The position numbers and the translations under genes are program-made. Below, one piece after another: positions 24,650 through 35,349 of a stretch of DNA of 64,000 bases. The stretch is from Aquatica leii (Eukaryota; Arthropoda; Insecta; Coleoptera; Lampyridae): contig CM069434.1 in assembly GCA_035610365.1 (NCBI GenBank), forward strand, positions 30,280,238 to 30,344,237. The letters are read 5' to 3'. Every line of letters starts with the position of its first letter. Position 1 is the stretch's first letter. Below the pieces are notes generated by a model that saw nothing but the letters and a program-made list of their open reading frames with translations, had not been told where the DNA came from and ran no database searches.

Positions 24650-25765
24650 CTCGCAATTTTATTGCTGGCGACTCAGTTGTATCGGCAAATTTCAGTGTGC
24701 TAATCTTGCATTAAATTAGAAAAGCGTCAAAATAAGTAAATATCTCCCAATACAGACCTTGTTTAATTATGTCGATCACTAAAAGAAATAAATTGACAAA
24801 ACAAAACTACTAACAATAATATATTTATTTCAAGAAGAGAGAATCAGCATTAAAATTAACAGAGAAAAAGGTAGACTTATAATAATTATAGATTCGTCGA
24901 CTAATATAGTAATAAAACAGCTTTAATATCTATGTGGGCCTTTTTGTTCAGGCAACCCACCATACAACTAATTATATTCAATTGCTAACAAATATTATAA
25001 GTGAATGGTTTTAATTTAAATATAAATATTACTCGATAAAATTACCTCGTTTACTATTTAGTTGAAAAATAAGACAACAATCGGCAATGACAAAAATGAA
25101 TCGCAAAAAAAAGTAAAATATGAGTACAGAAACTTAGCAAACCGACATTTCTTCGTTAATCGTAGCGACTTCTACTACTTTTAAAGTAAGTTAATATACT
25201 GAAAACTGACTGTAAAAGAATGCAATTGAAACAAATTACACAAAAGAAAATTCTACGTTACTAAGAAGTAGTACGTACATAGCTAACATAAGTAAAGTAA
25301 AAAATATAAATGCAAGAAAATATATGCTATACCAAATAATTTGCATAAAGTAATTTGACGAAGTAATGCGATACTGATACAGGTGTGAGTCTTTCCTCGT
25401 CCTTTGTGATTACGTAAAACGAGGAGGATTCCAAAGCAGGTTACCTACATATCTCAAAAAACAGCCGGGTACAAAAACAGCATGGTAATTTCTCAAAACT
25501 CGCCGGAAAAAAGGTAAAAGAAATTTGACGGTGTCATCTTTGAGAATTCCTTTACTACCTGGAAACGTCACGTAATTAACTCAATTGCCAAATCCGACCA
25601 ATACCTGTTATACGTTCTTTCTAGCACATACGCTAAAAACGTAAAAATGGACGTTTCACAGCGATATACTGCTTATTCCCACTTATAAAAGGAATCAGTA
25701 GCGTCGTTAAACAGTGCAACCGTTAATTTTAATGTAAAATAAATATTTTTGATACAAAATAACGA
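24650..25765 (-). repeat. solo LTR-like repeat related to the Gypsy LTR at 56960-59490
   Basis: Long stretches align with 56960-59490 in the same orientation, such as CTCAGTTGTATCGGCAA, the AGGCAACCCACCA block, CAACTAATTATATTCAAT, the AAACAGCCGGGTACAAAAAC block and CAGTGCAACCGTTAATT. At the other site this repeat directly abuts antisense Gypsy pol sequence, so I interpret this copy as a solo LTR. The ends are approximate: a TGTCACG start near 24632 and an ACGACA end near 25768 are possible TG...CA termini. It has no coding content. Confidence 0.6.
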
Positions 25766-25769
25766 CATG

Positions 25770-27060
25770 TAACAAACTATTCTCTCGAATGGTTTTTTTT
25801 TCTAGTTGATAACCACCATGAATAATAATTTCTTTTCTAATATTTAATATTTTTTTAGTAATTTCATGTAGTACTACAGTTTACCTTGATAGTGTAATTA
25901 GCTTTGGGTAGTGTACTGTTTTTTTTAAACTGTTGCTTAATTATTCTATTTTTTTACAATAGTTTATGATTCTATAAATAAATATAGGAGAAGGATTACT
26001 AGTTTCTACTGTAAAGTGATCGTATTTTGGAGTTTTGTTTTATTCAATTGTTAGTGGACCGAATTCGTTATTTACTAGTTTCATAGCTATTTCCAATTCT
26101 TCTAAACTTTTTCCGTTTTGTACTTATTACTTACTGGTGTTTTCTCTGATTTTTCATAGTCACTAGTCGATGACATTCTTACACAAGTTGTTGAGGGCAA
26201 TATCGCAACTGTGGTGGATTATTTGACATATATGGCAGTCGCAGTAACAAAATTATGTTTGTTGCATGGGTTTTTGTGTTTGCGGCGTCAGTGTTCATGC
26301 TTCATCCATAGCCATTACAGCGTATTTGACGAGGCTGTATATTTTATTGTGTATTTTGTATTGTTGGCGAAAAGTTAACCTAATATTTCAGTGGCATAAC
26401 AAAAGAAAATGAATGCAAATACATATTGCATATATCAAGTAACATAGTAAATTAAAAATTACGGTTTACTGCTCATTACAGTTATATGCAATGACCTTGA
26501 GGTTTTTATTTATTTGACAACACATATCACTTGCATTCAAACCTTACGCTACAAAAACAAAATACGTGCTTATTAATCAGATTTAAAGCTTGAAATTGTG
26601 ATCTATAAAAAAATACCTGGCAAATTACATTAAAATCAAACAAAATATTTCTAAAAATATGCATCTATAAACGCTGAAGTTGTTACTACAATCCAATAAC
26701 TATTAAAAAATATGTAAGCGTGAACTATTTTATTGTACAATTCTTAAACAATAACGTGGCGATAAATCAAAACCGCGCTTTTTAAAATTAAAAGTTTAGT
26801 AGTTTCTCAGTGTCTAGAATCGTTATCGAAATATTTGACTAATCAGTTATGTTTTTCAATTAATAGAAAAACATTTACATTTACCGCAAACCAATAATTT
26901 TATTGTTATTCTTCCAGAACGGTTACCATAAATCAAAGAAAGAGGATATAATCTTAAATAAAAAAAGAATGTAAAACGCAATGTTGCAAAGTGATTACAT
27001 ATATATTTTTAATATAAAAAACAAATAAATAATACCAGAGCAAATGTCTACATTATATTT
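25770..27060. other. AT-rich intergenic stretch before the SDR gene
   Basis: No gene recognised. The block at about 26160-26370 is somewhat richer in GC and may be an old element, but no protein landmark could be read on either strand. Confidence 0.4.
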
Positions 27061-27072
27061 TGAAACAGTCAA

Positions 27073-27969
27073 TTATTCTACTTGTCCAACTGGCCTTAAA
27101 AGAATATCGTGAATCTGCAATATTATGTTTAGAACAACTATTAACAAAACTATGGTTTTTACTTGAACGTGCTGAGGTGTGTTAAGAATATACATAACTG
27201 CGTTTGCAACATCAGCTGGTTCCAAAAAAGGTATAGCAGCTATTGCTTCTGGAGGCAAGCTGGCCACAAGCTCAGTTTTAACAGCTCCGGGACTCACACT
27301 CTTTAAAAACAGGTCATTAAAGTCTTTGACACATTATATCAAATAAGTGAAATACCGAAATTTTAATTTTTGAGCCAATCGAGTTTAATTCAACTCGCAG
27401 AGTTTCAGCTAGGGCAGTTACTGCATACTTTGATGCTCCGTACACGTTAATAGGAAAACTGACAGGTATTTTGTGACCGCCAATTGAATTTATACAAACA
27501 ATATGCCCGTCAATCTTATTTTGTTTCATAATTTTAATGGCTTCTCTAGTAGCAATACAAAGTGAAAGAACGTTTGTATCAAAAGTATCTTTCCAGTCTT
27601 TTGTACTGCCGTCTAAAAATGAATGTTCTTTAAATATACCAACATTATTAATTAAAACGTCAATAGGGCCCAAATTTTTGGTAACCCAATTAAATGCACT
27701 AAGAATATCTTCTTCTTTAGTCATGTCTGCTTTAAATGCATATAATTTTCCATTTTTCCCTTCTAATTGTTTAGCTAAGTTTTCAACTCTTTCTTTGCGC
27801 CGTGCTAAACCTACAACCTATAATTTATGTTTTAATGGGAATCTAAATTCTTTATTTACACCTTTAGACCAGATTCAACTAGTTGCTCACATATTGCAGC
27901 GCCAATGCCGGCGCTAGCACCAGTTACAACTGCAACTTTTCCTAACCATTTGTTCATAGGAAACGCCAT
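27073..27969 (-). CDS. classical short-chain dehydrogenase/reductase (DHRS11 / farnesol dehydrogenase-like)
   Basis: Four exons on the - strand: 27862-27969, 27356-27817, 27163-27300 and 27073-27114. All junctions are phase 0 with GT/AG borders, giving 249 aa, the usual length. Visible motifs are TGASAGIG (16-23, Rossmann nucleotide binding) and NNVG (93-96, normally NNAG). The expected catalytic tetrad is present at Asn118, Ser147, Tyr162 and Lys166 (YGASK), with SPGAVKTE at 193-200. The C-terminus [16 protein letters not shown] is characteristic of the DHRS11/insect farnesol dehydrogenase-like group. ARRKER after the second strand suggests NADPH preference. The enzyme should oxidise or reduce a small alcohol/carbonyl in the cytoplasm; the substrate is not deducible. 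The start ATG at 27969 precedes the Rossmann strand by the normal distance. Introns are short (44, 55 and 48 nt). The last one is in frame and stop-free (see findings). Confidence 0.93.
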
Positions 27970-28955
27970 GTTTATGCTAAAAATTTTAAATAATGAAAAA
28001 TCAGTTTTAGATTTTATTCTACTTACACAATAAATTATATACGTTAATGATCTATTTCAATTTTATTTATAAAAGATAATCAAACTGAAATGAAAGCGAT
28101 GCCGTTAAGTTGTGTATATATGTAGTTGTAACAGAACAATCAAAGATCATAGGTCTTTTTTATCAATACTATATTTAATTTTATAGACATTGTTCAAATA
28201 TTATTGCATTTAGAAAACAACTATGATAACAATTGAAGTGATAACTCACAGAAGTAATTAGAAATAACACGACCGAAAAACTGTTACACTTTTTTAATAA
28301 AATTAAATAACATTTAATAATTATTACTAATGTATGTATATAAATATATACAATGTGTATAAAAAATTAATTTGAAAAACATAAACATCTTGAATAAAGG
28401 ATAAAAGTATTTTTAAATATTTTTTATTTGCTTTTTTAACGTTTTTTTATCACTAACTCGATAAGCAATTATGATTGTATTAAGTTAAGAACGTTTTTTG
28501 GGTTTGGATTGCGTTAATGTTGTAACTGAAGTTTTGCACGGTTTTTTAAAGTTTTATCAAATAATTAATTATAATTTTAAAAGTTTAAGGGTTTTAAAAA
28601 ATTAGAATTTCAAAATGTTTTTTTTAGTTTTTAAATCATACGCCATTCTTGTATTAGTATCGTTATGTTTTTCTTGTCCGCTACTAGGTATATATTTAGT
28701 TTTTCATACCTCTATCTTTAGTTGCCCGGTTTGCATTAAGTCAGTACTTTTTCTTCTGTCGCATTAACAACATTTTAACATACAACGCAGTAAATACAAT
28801 AAGCTAATGCTCAACGGAACTTCCTAAGAATTGAAATATATTTATGGTCATCCCGTCAATTTCTGCTAGAACTTAAATAGAAAATTAAACGACGTTAATA
28901 AGGAGTTTTGCAGAGTATTAATGGGACTACGATGATTATCGCACTTGGTTCAATA
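27970..28955. other. AT-rich flank with a possible orphan signal-peptide exon
   Basis: Mostly AT-rich with no domain. At 28615-28686 a + strand ATG opens a hydrophobic 24-codon frame (MFFLVFKSYAILVLVSLCFS and onward) that ends at a CTAG|GTATAT donor-like site in phase 1. It could be the first exon of the cysteine-rich gene candidate downstream. The phase fits the segment at 30170 but not the one at 29455. This is speculative. Confidence 0.25.
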
Positions 28956-28959
28956 AGTT

Positions 28960-29304
28960 GTCGGATCTAAGTTCGTTTTTCTGTAAGTGTTGTGATCGTT
29001 CAGTAACTTGTAAATTTTTCCTTCATATTCGTCTCTTTGTATAATAACCGTAGCGTTGCCTTTATCAGATTTAAGTATTAATAAATCCTTGTGAATTTTT
29101 AAAAAAACGTTTAGTAGAAGTTACCAAATATTGAATAAAACGGTCTTGAGTATTAAATTTTTTTTTATTTTTGTTTGTGAAATTAGTAATGCCATTAACT
29201 ATTTTGCCTCTTAACCTTTCTTGATCTTCCTCTTTGTGGTGATTAAGTATGTCCTCTTGTTCACCTGAGTTGTATTTACGTTTTGTTAATTTTGTTTTTT
29301 TCAT
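28960..29304 (-). pseudogene. Penelope-like element, RT N-terminal fragment (copy 2)
   Basis: The antisense frame gives a Lys-rich N-terminal part (29304 to ~29071). After a stop in the same block it gives KDLLILKSDKGNATVIIQRDEYEGKIYKLLNDHNTY. SDKGNATVI followed by an acidic/Tyr block is the Penelope RT hallmark. The copy is truncated and broken by stops; no catalytic YADD and no endonuclease were found. Immediately upstream of its N-terminus, on the other strand, is a hammerhead-like motif at 29332-29358. Confidence 0.7.
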
Positions 29305-29331
29305 TTATTAAACATAGAGGCCAGATGAAGT

Positions 29332-29358
29332 GGACACACAGGTTCACGAAACGTCGCC
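29332..29358 (+). other. hammerhead-like motif beside the Penelope remnant
   Basis: CAGATGAAGTGGAC, loop ACACAG, then GTTCACGAAACGTCGCC. Stem II (GTGGAC with GTTCAC) pairs over 6 bp including one G-U. Compared with the hammerhead consensus, the first U of CUGAUGA is A, and there is one extra A before stem II, as in the other copies in this window. Confidence 0.5.
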
Positions 29359-29454
29359 TACAAAAAACGCTGTAAGTTTACCTTTCTCTTCCTATAAAAA
29401 CTTTAATTCAAAATATTGCATTGTAGGTAATATTTCATAACAATGTAACACAGG

Positions 29455-29848
29455 AATCCGGATGATAAAGAAATCGTTCAACGTAAAACTTGCTTGATCA
29501 CTGACACTTACCCTAAAATCTGGTATTGCTCAAATATTAATTACCGGGGTAAGTGTCAAACCATTAAGTACGACCCACCATCGTGCTTAACATTTGGTTC
29601 TACAAAGTTAAAGAACATTTGGTCTTTCGAGACAGATAATAAATATAATTCAACGTAAAACTTGTTTGATCACTGACACTTACTTTAGAATCTGGTTTTG
29701 TTCAAATATTGATTCTCTGGGTAAGTGCCCAACTATTAAGTACGGAATACCACCGTGCTTAACACACTCATTATACTTTGTGTTAGACCCGTGTTACATG
29801 GGTATTGAACACGTTACTAATACGTGTGGTGCTTATGTCTTACTTTGA
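29455..29848 (+). CDS. candidate cysteine-rich tandem exons of unknown function
   Basis: Two direct repeats of ~115 bp, spaced 172 bp apart (starting about 29477 and 29649), both read as open frames. The shared protein pattern is RKTCLITDTY, x2, IW, aromatic, CSNI, x3, GKC, x, TIKY, x2, P, x, CLT. All four Cys are kept in both copies, and two of the differing codons are Cys-to-Cys synonymous, which hints at past protein-level selection. The first copy follows an ACACAG acceptor-like site near 29454 and ends at a TAA at ~29652. The second runs on through DPCYMGIEHV and NTCGAYVLL to TGA at 29848. I do not recognise the family. It could be a duplicated exon of a small secreted Cys-rich protein, or a relic of one. 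The exon structure is not established. Confidence 0.35.
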
Positions 29849-30169
29849 ACGTGACGATCGTATTGAATTGAATTGCAGAGAATGATTTTTTGATTAATTA
29901 CTGCCAGCTTCCGATTATTTCTACATCTCTTGAAAGACTCATAGGAAGATATTCATTAAGCTTGCTGTATACTGTGTTCTTCTGTAAAACCATTTATGGC
30001 TACAACAATAATCAATTTGATCTTTACGAAGAAATGGAAAGTTTGACGTTTTCGTTTTATTTGATCTCAGGAACATCTTTGTGTAGAAATTATTTTATTG
30101 GTGTTACCTTTCCGATTACATGCTATTACTGTCTTTAGAAATGTGTTTTACCAGCATTTATATATCTAG

Positions 30170-30252
30170 TGAAGACTTGTATTGATTGTAAGTATCCTGA
30201 GCTTTGCTATAATACGTCGCTTTGTTTACGGCCAGTTTGTATCGGGTGTTGA
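30170..30252 (+). CDS. candidate terminal exon, short cysteine-rich peptide
   Basis: After an ATCTAG acceptor-like site the frame reads KTCIDCKYPELCYN, then TSLCLRPVCIGC and TGA, with 6 Cys in 26 residues. KTC followed by Y-P-E-L and C resembles the start of the two repeats at 29.48 and 29.65 kb (KTCLITDTYPKIWYC), so it may be a third, diverged member. Joined in phase to the hydrophobic exon at 28615-28686 it would make a ~51-residue secreted peptide, but that join is only a possibility. The family is not recognised. Confidence 0.28.
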
Positions 30253-30826
30253 CGTTATCACAAGTAAGAAATTTATTGTGTAATTATTATTAGATTATCA
30301 TTTATGGTAATTTGAACGTCCTGCTTAAAACATTACGTTTTTTTATTCATAACGTTTGACATTAAATTGTTTGTTTTTAACGTAAATAAATTTTTAAACT
30401 TGTATTAAACTATATTAAACGTTACTGTGATATTATTGTTGTGTCTTACATTTTTTGCTTTTGCGTATTGTTGTAGATCTTTTTTAGTTACGAGCTTGAA
30501 ATCGCTTTCTTGCATTTATTTGGAAATTAATGTTAGTAAATAATTGAATATCGCGGATTTATTAACTTACTGATATAACTTATATCTAGATCCACCTCAT
30601 CGCTTTGACAAAGTGAGCTAGTCAAAGTAGGGTTCACACCAGCTACAACTTTTTAACAGTGTAAAAGATGTCATTAAATTTTAAGCATTAATTCACTCCA
30701 GATAACGTCTTCAAAAACAGTGTGGTGATAAAGTAAGAAACAAAATTTATAACTGCGTTATTTGATGTTTTCAAGCAAAATTTAAATATGTCAAACCCCA
30801 AACTCAAATATGAAATAATACACGAA

Positions 30827-30982
30827 AGGCGGGTTGCACAAAGCAAATCAAAAATGTAATAACTGATTATTTCTCAAAACAATTGCTACATAGCCAATGA
30901 AACCACGTTTATTCGTGATGTAACAATTGATTACAGAAATAATCACTTGCTACATTTTTGATTTGCTTTGTGCAACCCGCCT
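30827..30982. mobile_element. 156-bp MITE with ~60-bp inverted repeats and GAA target duplication
   Basis: The left arm begins AGGCGGGTTGCACAAAGC and is the near-exact inverse of the right end (…GCTTTGTGCAACCCGCCT). Inverted similarity extends through an AAATGTA block and GATTATTTCT, covering about 60 bp per side. GAA flanks the element on both sides (30824-30826 and 30983-30985). It is non-coding and presumably mobilised in trans by a transposase making 3-bp duplications (PIF/Harbinger-like is one option). Confidence 0.8.
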
Positions 30983-30989
30983 GAAATGT

Positions 30990-33540
30990 TCTATCTAAAA
31001 TAAGCAATTGAAAGTATTTTACCTGAATCGCTGAGTTCGTGAGTTCAAGCTACTTTTTGAACCCGCAATAATTTTTTTGTGGGTTTCTAGCACCCACAAG
31101 AATTCTCCAATGTTTCTAGAAATCGTGCATGTTAAGATTAAAAAAATGTTGTCACCCGCAGACGTAAATTAATATAATATGAATATAACGTCTAGTGCAG
31201 TGACGAATGTGCAAATTCAATTTGCTGCGTTAGCGCTTAGAGCCATTTTTGTGCAATTTAGTTTTTCAGGATAGTGTTTAACTTCAAACAAGATGTCAAA
31301 ACGCTTCGAACATTGCTCGAAAAATAATTACATTTCAGTGAAATTTTTTGAACTGACTAGAGATATTTTTTCAATTTCAAAATGAAGAGAAAAACAAACG
31401 TGATAATATTTTTCTTTTTGTCCAAGTAAATGGACATTTCTAGGACCTCTATTTTGATAAATTAATTGACTCTTGTAGGATTTATGTGAAAGCTGATAAT
31501 ATTTGAAAAGGATCAAGATGAGGTAAAAGCAAGTGGTTTCTTGTTTCAAATGGTATTCTTTGAGTTTTTTATTTTTATATTTATATACTAATTGTAACTA
31601 TTTATAATAAGAATTCGTCATTTTAACTAATATGTTTGCATATGTAAAAACTGTAATTAAATTCTTTAGAAAACAATATTTGCTTTTAGAGTTTTAAATA
31701 ACTATCAACAAAAAAGGTTTTTCGCAAACTAGACACGCCGAAGCTTTCTCGTCTGCGGCATGTTCTATGGGGGACAGATGTCGGCGTAGAAGGGTATATG
31801 TTTGATAATCTTATAGACCACTATAAAAAACAGTTCCTTAAAATTATTATTAGTGTTGTGTCTTGTTTAACTTCTAGAATTAATTCCTCCTCAACAAATT
31901 TTCTGCAAATCACTAAATCGATTAATAATTTAAAAAATCAAGTCAAGAAGAAGACCTTCATTAACTAAACTTTTAAACAGACGTAAAAAGACAAAAAAAT
32001 TATTACTTTGCAAAACAATGTTTTTATTTATCTCACAACCTCGAAAAAAGTTCTTACCGATTTTGAAAAAATGATGAGTTTTATCAAAGATGATAAATTA
32101 CTGAAAAAAATATTGCCAAAGTTCTACACGCTGATTCGGTTTATATATTAACTGTGCCCGTTTCAAAATGTACTGCTAAAAAGTTTATTTTATATGCGAC
32201 TAAATAATATAGCAAACGATTGCACTAAATTTTCCTCTTTACTCTTTATTTGTTGTCCCCTGTCTTTACCCTTCTCTCTAACTACGCCACTGATATACGT
32301 ATTTATATATATTTATTCTTGTTATAAAACTCAACACTATTGCATCATTAGTTTTCGAACTGAGTAATTGTTGAAAAAAAAACTCACTTTTTATTTCTGC
32401 TAGAATAGAAAGCCTTAAGAATCTACAAAGTTTTACACAAGTAAGCGCTTTAGTTCTGGATTTCCACCATCGACATTAATATACTGCCAAACTTTCAAAT
32501 TTCTGCTACTTACAGTTCTCTTATATCGATCGATGAAACTCCCGAGCGTTCCTTATATATGTATATATTATAATTTGAACAAGGTGAGTATTTGAAAACT
32601 TTCAATAGCTTTAATTTTTAAACAAATATTTAAAAATAAATACTAAAACAGATCAATTTAAATATTGTAAGAGAAATTTTTTGACTTTTAAATAACATTT
32701 GTAAAATCAATCCGCTGACCCCCAGCAATTACCCTTAATTTTTTTCTAAATTCGTAATTTATTAAGAAGTTTTTTTTTAAATGTAGATAAAAATTAAAAT
32801 TCAACACAAAAAGTAAATAGTCTGTTACGCTGGTTTTCGTGTATCAAAAAAAGTAAGCGACGGCTAACACAGTTGTTCCCGGAGAGTGAGTCGCAAGCTT
32901 CGTGATGCTAGATTATAAATTAAATCTAAAAAGGCGCCAAAACGATGAAAGACGAAATTAGGGAGACATCGTTTAAATCTACCCGCAGCTGAAAAAGAAC
33001 AAATAAGACGACAGGAGTGATAACACAGAATACATATTTATTTGTAACAGAGAGTAGTTCCAAAGGGAATGAAGAAGGTACATAAGTATCAGACAAATAT
33101 AAGTTACGCCTTATAATGGCCAACACGTCGTACAGTAAACTGACCTAGTCGGTCTAACTTTTACATTCAAAGATGGAATGACTTTATATGCGTAAATTCA
33201 AAATAGCAGAAGTATATTTTAAAAAAATGAAGACTTAGAGACTCATATGACTTTGTGACGAACAAAATGATCTTATAATTAATTGTGTTAACAACTTCAC
33301 ATGTACGTCATTCTAACAATTCACAACACCAACAAAGCACTAATCATAAAAGTAGAAATTGTAATACTTACAGTTATGTTTTATCCAGCAGGGGATTAGC
33401 TAATTCCGTACCTGTATTACCTAAAACGTAATATGAAAACTAACACAAAAACGTACATACGGCGTTATAAGTAAATTCCGTTTTTAAATCATACAATCAT
33501 TGAAGATAGCGAATGCGTATCGTTTTCTTTCGATTTAATG
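30990..33540. other. AT-rich stretch with no recognisable gene
   Basis: No coding domain found. The segment from 32230 to 32293, ending CTAACTACGCCACTG, looks like one terminus of a CAGTGGCGTAG-type DNA element, but no partner end was located. Small open frames here (e.g. 31328-31549 and 32926-33126, antisense) have no recognisable domain. Confidence 0.4.
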
Positions 33541-33559
33541 TAGTAATTAATGGTAAACG

Positions 33560-33900
33560 TTCTTTCCAAAAGAATTTGCAATTGTACAAGCCTCCAACCC
33601 CTTGACGGTGTGAATGGTTAAATTACAGCAACGTGACCTCATGGAAATTTCTCCCCAAATATGCCATGTGTTTGTTATCTCTACCGATAAAGGAAACGTG
33701 TGAGGAGTACCGAAATCTGCTATAGACAATTATGAAATTATCAATTTAAACTCCCAATACAAAAAAATTATAACCACATACCCTAAATAAGTTTTCACTC
33801 AGATAGACACCAAACTCAATTGTATGCTCACGTGGAATTGTGTAAATAACTTAATGATGAAAGCATTTGTTGTGCAGATATACCGCTAAACAAAGGTCTG
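33560..33900 (+). pseudogene. possible Penelope-like RT fragment (copy 3), heavily decayed
   Basis: The + strand reads VISTDKGNV, a stop, then DNYEIINLNSQYKKIITTYP and IDTKLNCML. The order TDKGN, an acidic/Tyr block, YKKI..(D)P and a KLN..L block follows the start of Penelope RT. The match is short and broken by stops, so it is tentative. Confidence 0.38.
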
Positions 33901-34129
33901 TGTTGCACCAAACATTACTAGAAAAATAATGAATTATTGCGTTTACAAATTTTACAATCGTCCACAAAAAATGGGCGTGTAGAGGGCAAAATTTATACTT
34001 GAAAAATTTTAACCTACCAATTTTTTAACATAACAAATTCTCTCTTAGCAGCATTAAAATTTGGAAAGTGTACACTAGGATAGAAATTTAGCCATACGTC
34101 AAGGACAGAACCTTAAAATCTAAAACCCA

Positions 34130-34500
34130 TCCAAATACAATAACACCCAACCCAAGAAGAAACGTAAATGAAAAAGGTTTTCCCAATTTGCTAAGTATCA
34201 CCACTGAAATGTGTTCAAAAGTCGCATAAAGCGAAATGATACTCCAACGAAGCAAAAACTCCAACAACAGAAATGAAGCACCAGAAAAAGGTACTTGTTG
34301 AAAATTGACATCAGTCGTTAAGCTATAAAAGCAAGAAAACAACGCAGTCTCATAAATCTCACTGACGGAGAATACCAAGCAAAACAAGAAAAAAGAAGAA
34401 GTATAGAAAAGAAAGAAGTTTAGACCACGATCAAAAACAACTCCCTTAAATTCTCTGAAACCCTAACCCAGTGATACAAATGCAACTTTAAATATACATT
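34130..34500 (-). mobile_element. Gypsy fragment related to the 3' internal end of the 57-64 kb element
   Basis: The sequence aligns with 59495-59800 in the same orientation. Shared blocks include AAGAAGAAACGTAAA, GGTTTTC, CTAAGTAT, GCGGAATGATACT or its variant, and a GAAAGAAGTTTAGACCACG block. In the larger element this segment lies between the integrase and the 3' LTR. Only this part is present and no intact frame survives. Confidence 0.55.
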
Positions 34501-34544
34501 ACCAAAACTCAAGAAGTAAAAAGAAAACCAAGTCTCTAGCAGAT

Positions 34545-35320
34545 TTTGAATTGTGATATGCAATCCGGTGATCTATCAGACCATTTAATTTGTCTTCTTC
34601 TGCCAATCCACCGATCTGGATAATGGTCATCTAACCATTGTCTAACTGATCGCACGTAATGAGAAGGAACTCTATGAGTAAAACCTCATATAATAAAGAT
34701 TTTCATCTATGTCTCTCTGATTTCCTAATTCTTAACCATTAACGGTTCGATGACGTTTTCTAACAATTTAAGATAAAGTACACTATTCAAATTTTTATTT
34801 ATGAAAATAAAGACAATAATAGCATTTCTAAAATTGCCCGCCCAAACATTAAGTTTTTTGGGATATTGAGTGTGCATTTACCGCAAATTGTGAAGATTCG
34901 CGTCAATTTTGTTTGTTTTTTTTTAAATTGCGGATTTGCAATAATTTGATGTATTATTGTTTTACAAAACTCAATTCTTCTGACTGGATTATTATCTCCA
35001 AGTTCTTTTATGATGTTTATTTTGTAGGGATGAAGCTTGTGATGTTTTAATGCGCCTACAACAGTTCTTTAAAACCATACTACTTCTACCGCTACCTGAC
35101 GAGTTGACATCGTTGGAATTATAGCGAACTGTCTAAGTACTTCAATATTGACAGCTTCATCGAGTATCTTTGGCTTATCTATTTTTCAATTAGCAACAGA
35201 TCCCGTTGTTTCAAATTTGGAAGCGAATTGACTTACGTTTCGATCATTATGTTTTTTGTTAAAGGTTGTAGCTGTTCGCAATAAACAGCAGTTCGTCATT
35301 CTTTCAATAAAACATTTGAT
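34545..35320 (-). pseudogene. second DD41D mariner-like transposase, fossil
   Basis: The antisense reading, with stops and frame changes, gives DRNVSQFASKFETTGSVAN, PKILDEAVNIEVLRQF, MSTRQVAVE, HKLHPYK, ELGDNNPVRRIEFC (N-terminal HTH domain), then LNVWAG, IFINENLNSVLY-like text, HYVRSVRQWLDDHYPDRWIG and WSDRSPDCI. WLDDHYPDRWIGR followed by RSPD is the same architecture as the copy at 762-1826, but the two are far apart in sequence and so represent different families or ages. No inverted ends were identified. Confidence 0.7.
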
Positions 35321-35349
35321 TGATAAGTGCCAAATTTACTTGATTAGGA

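Noticed and set aside
32260-32295. CTAACTACGCCACTG as the end of a CAGTGGCGTAG-type transposon
   Set aside because: A single end only; no inverted partner was located upstream.
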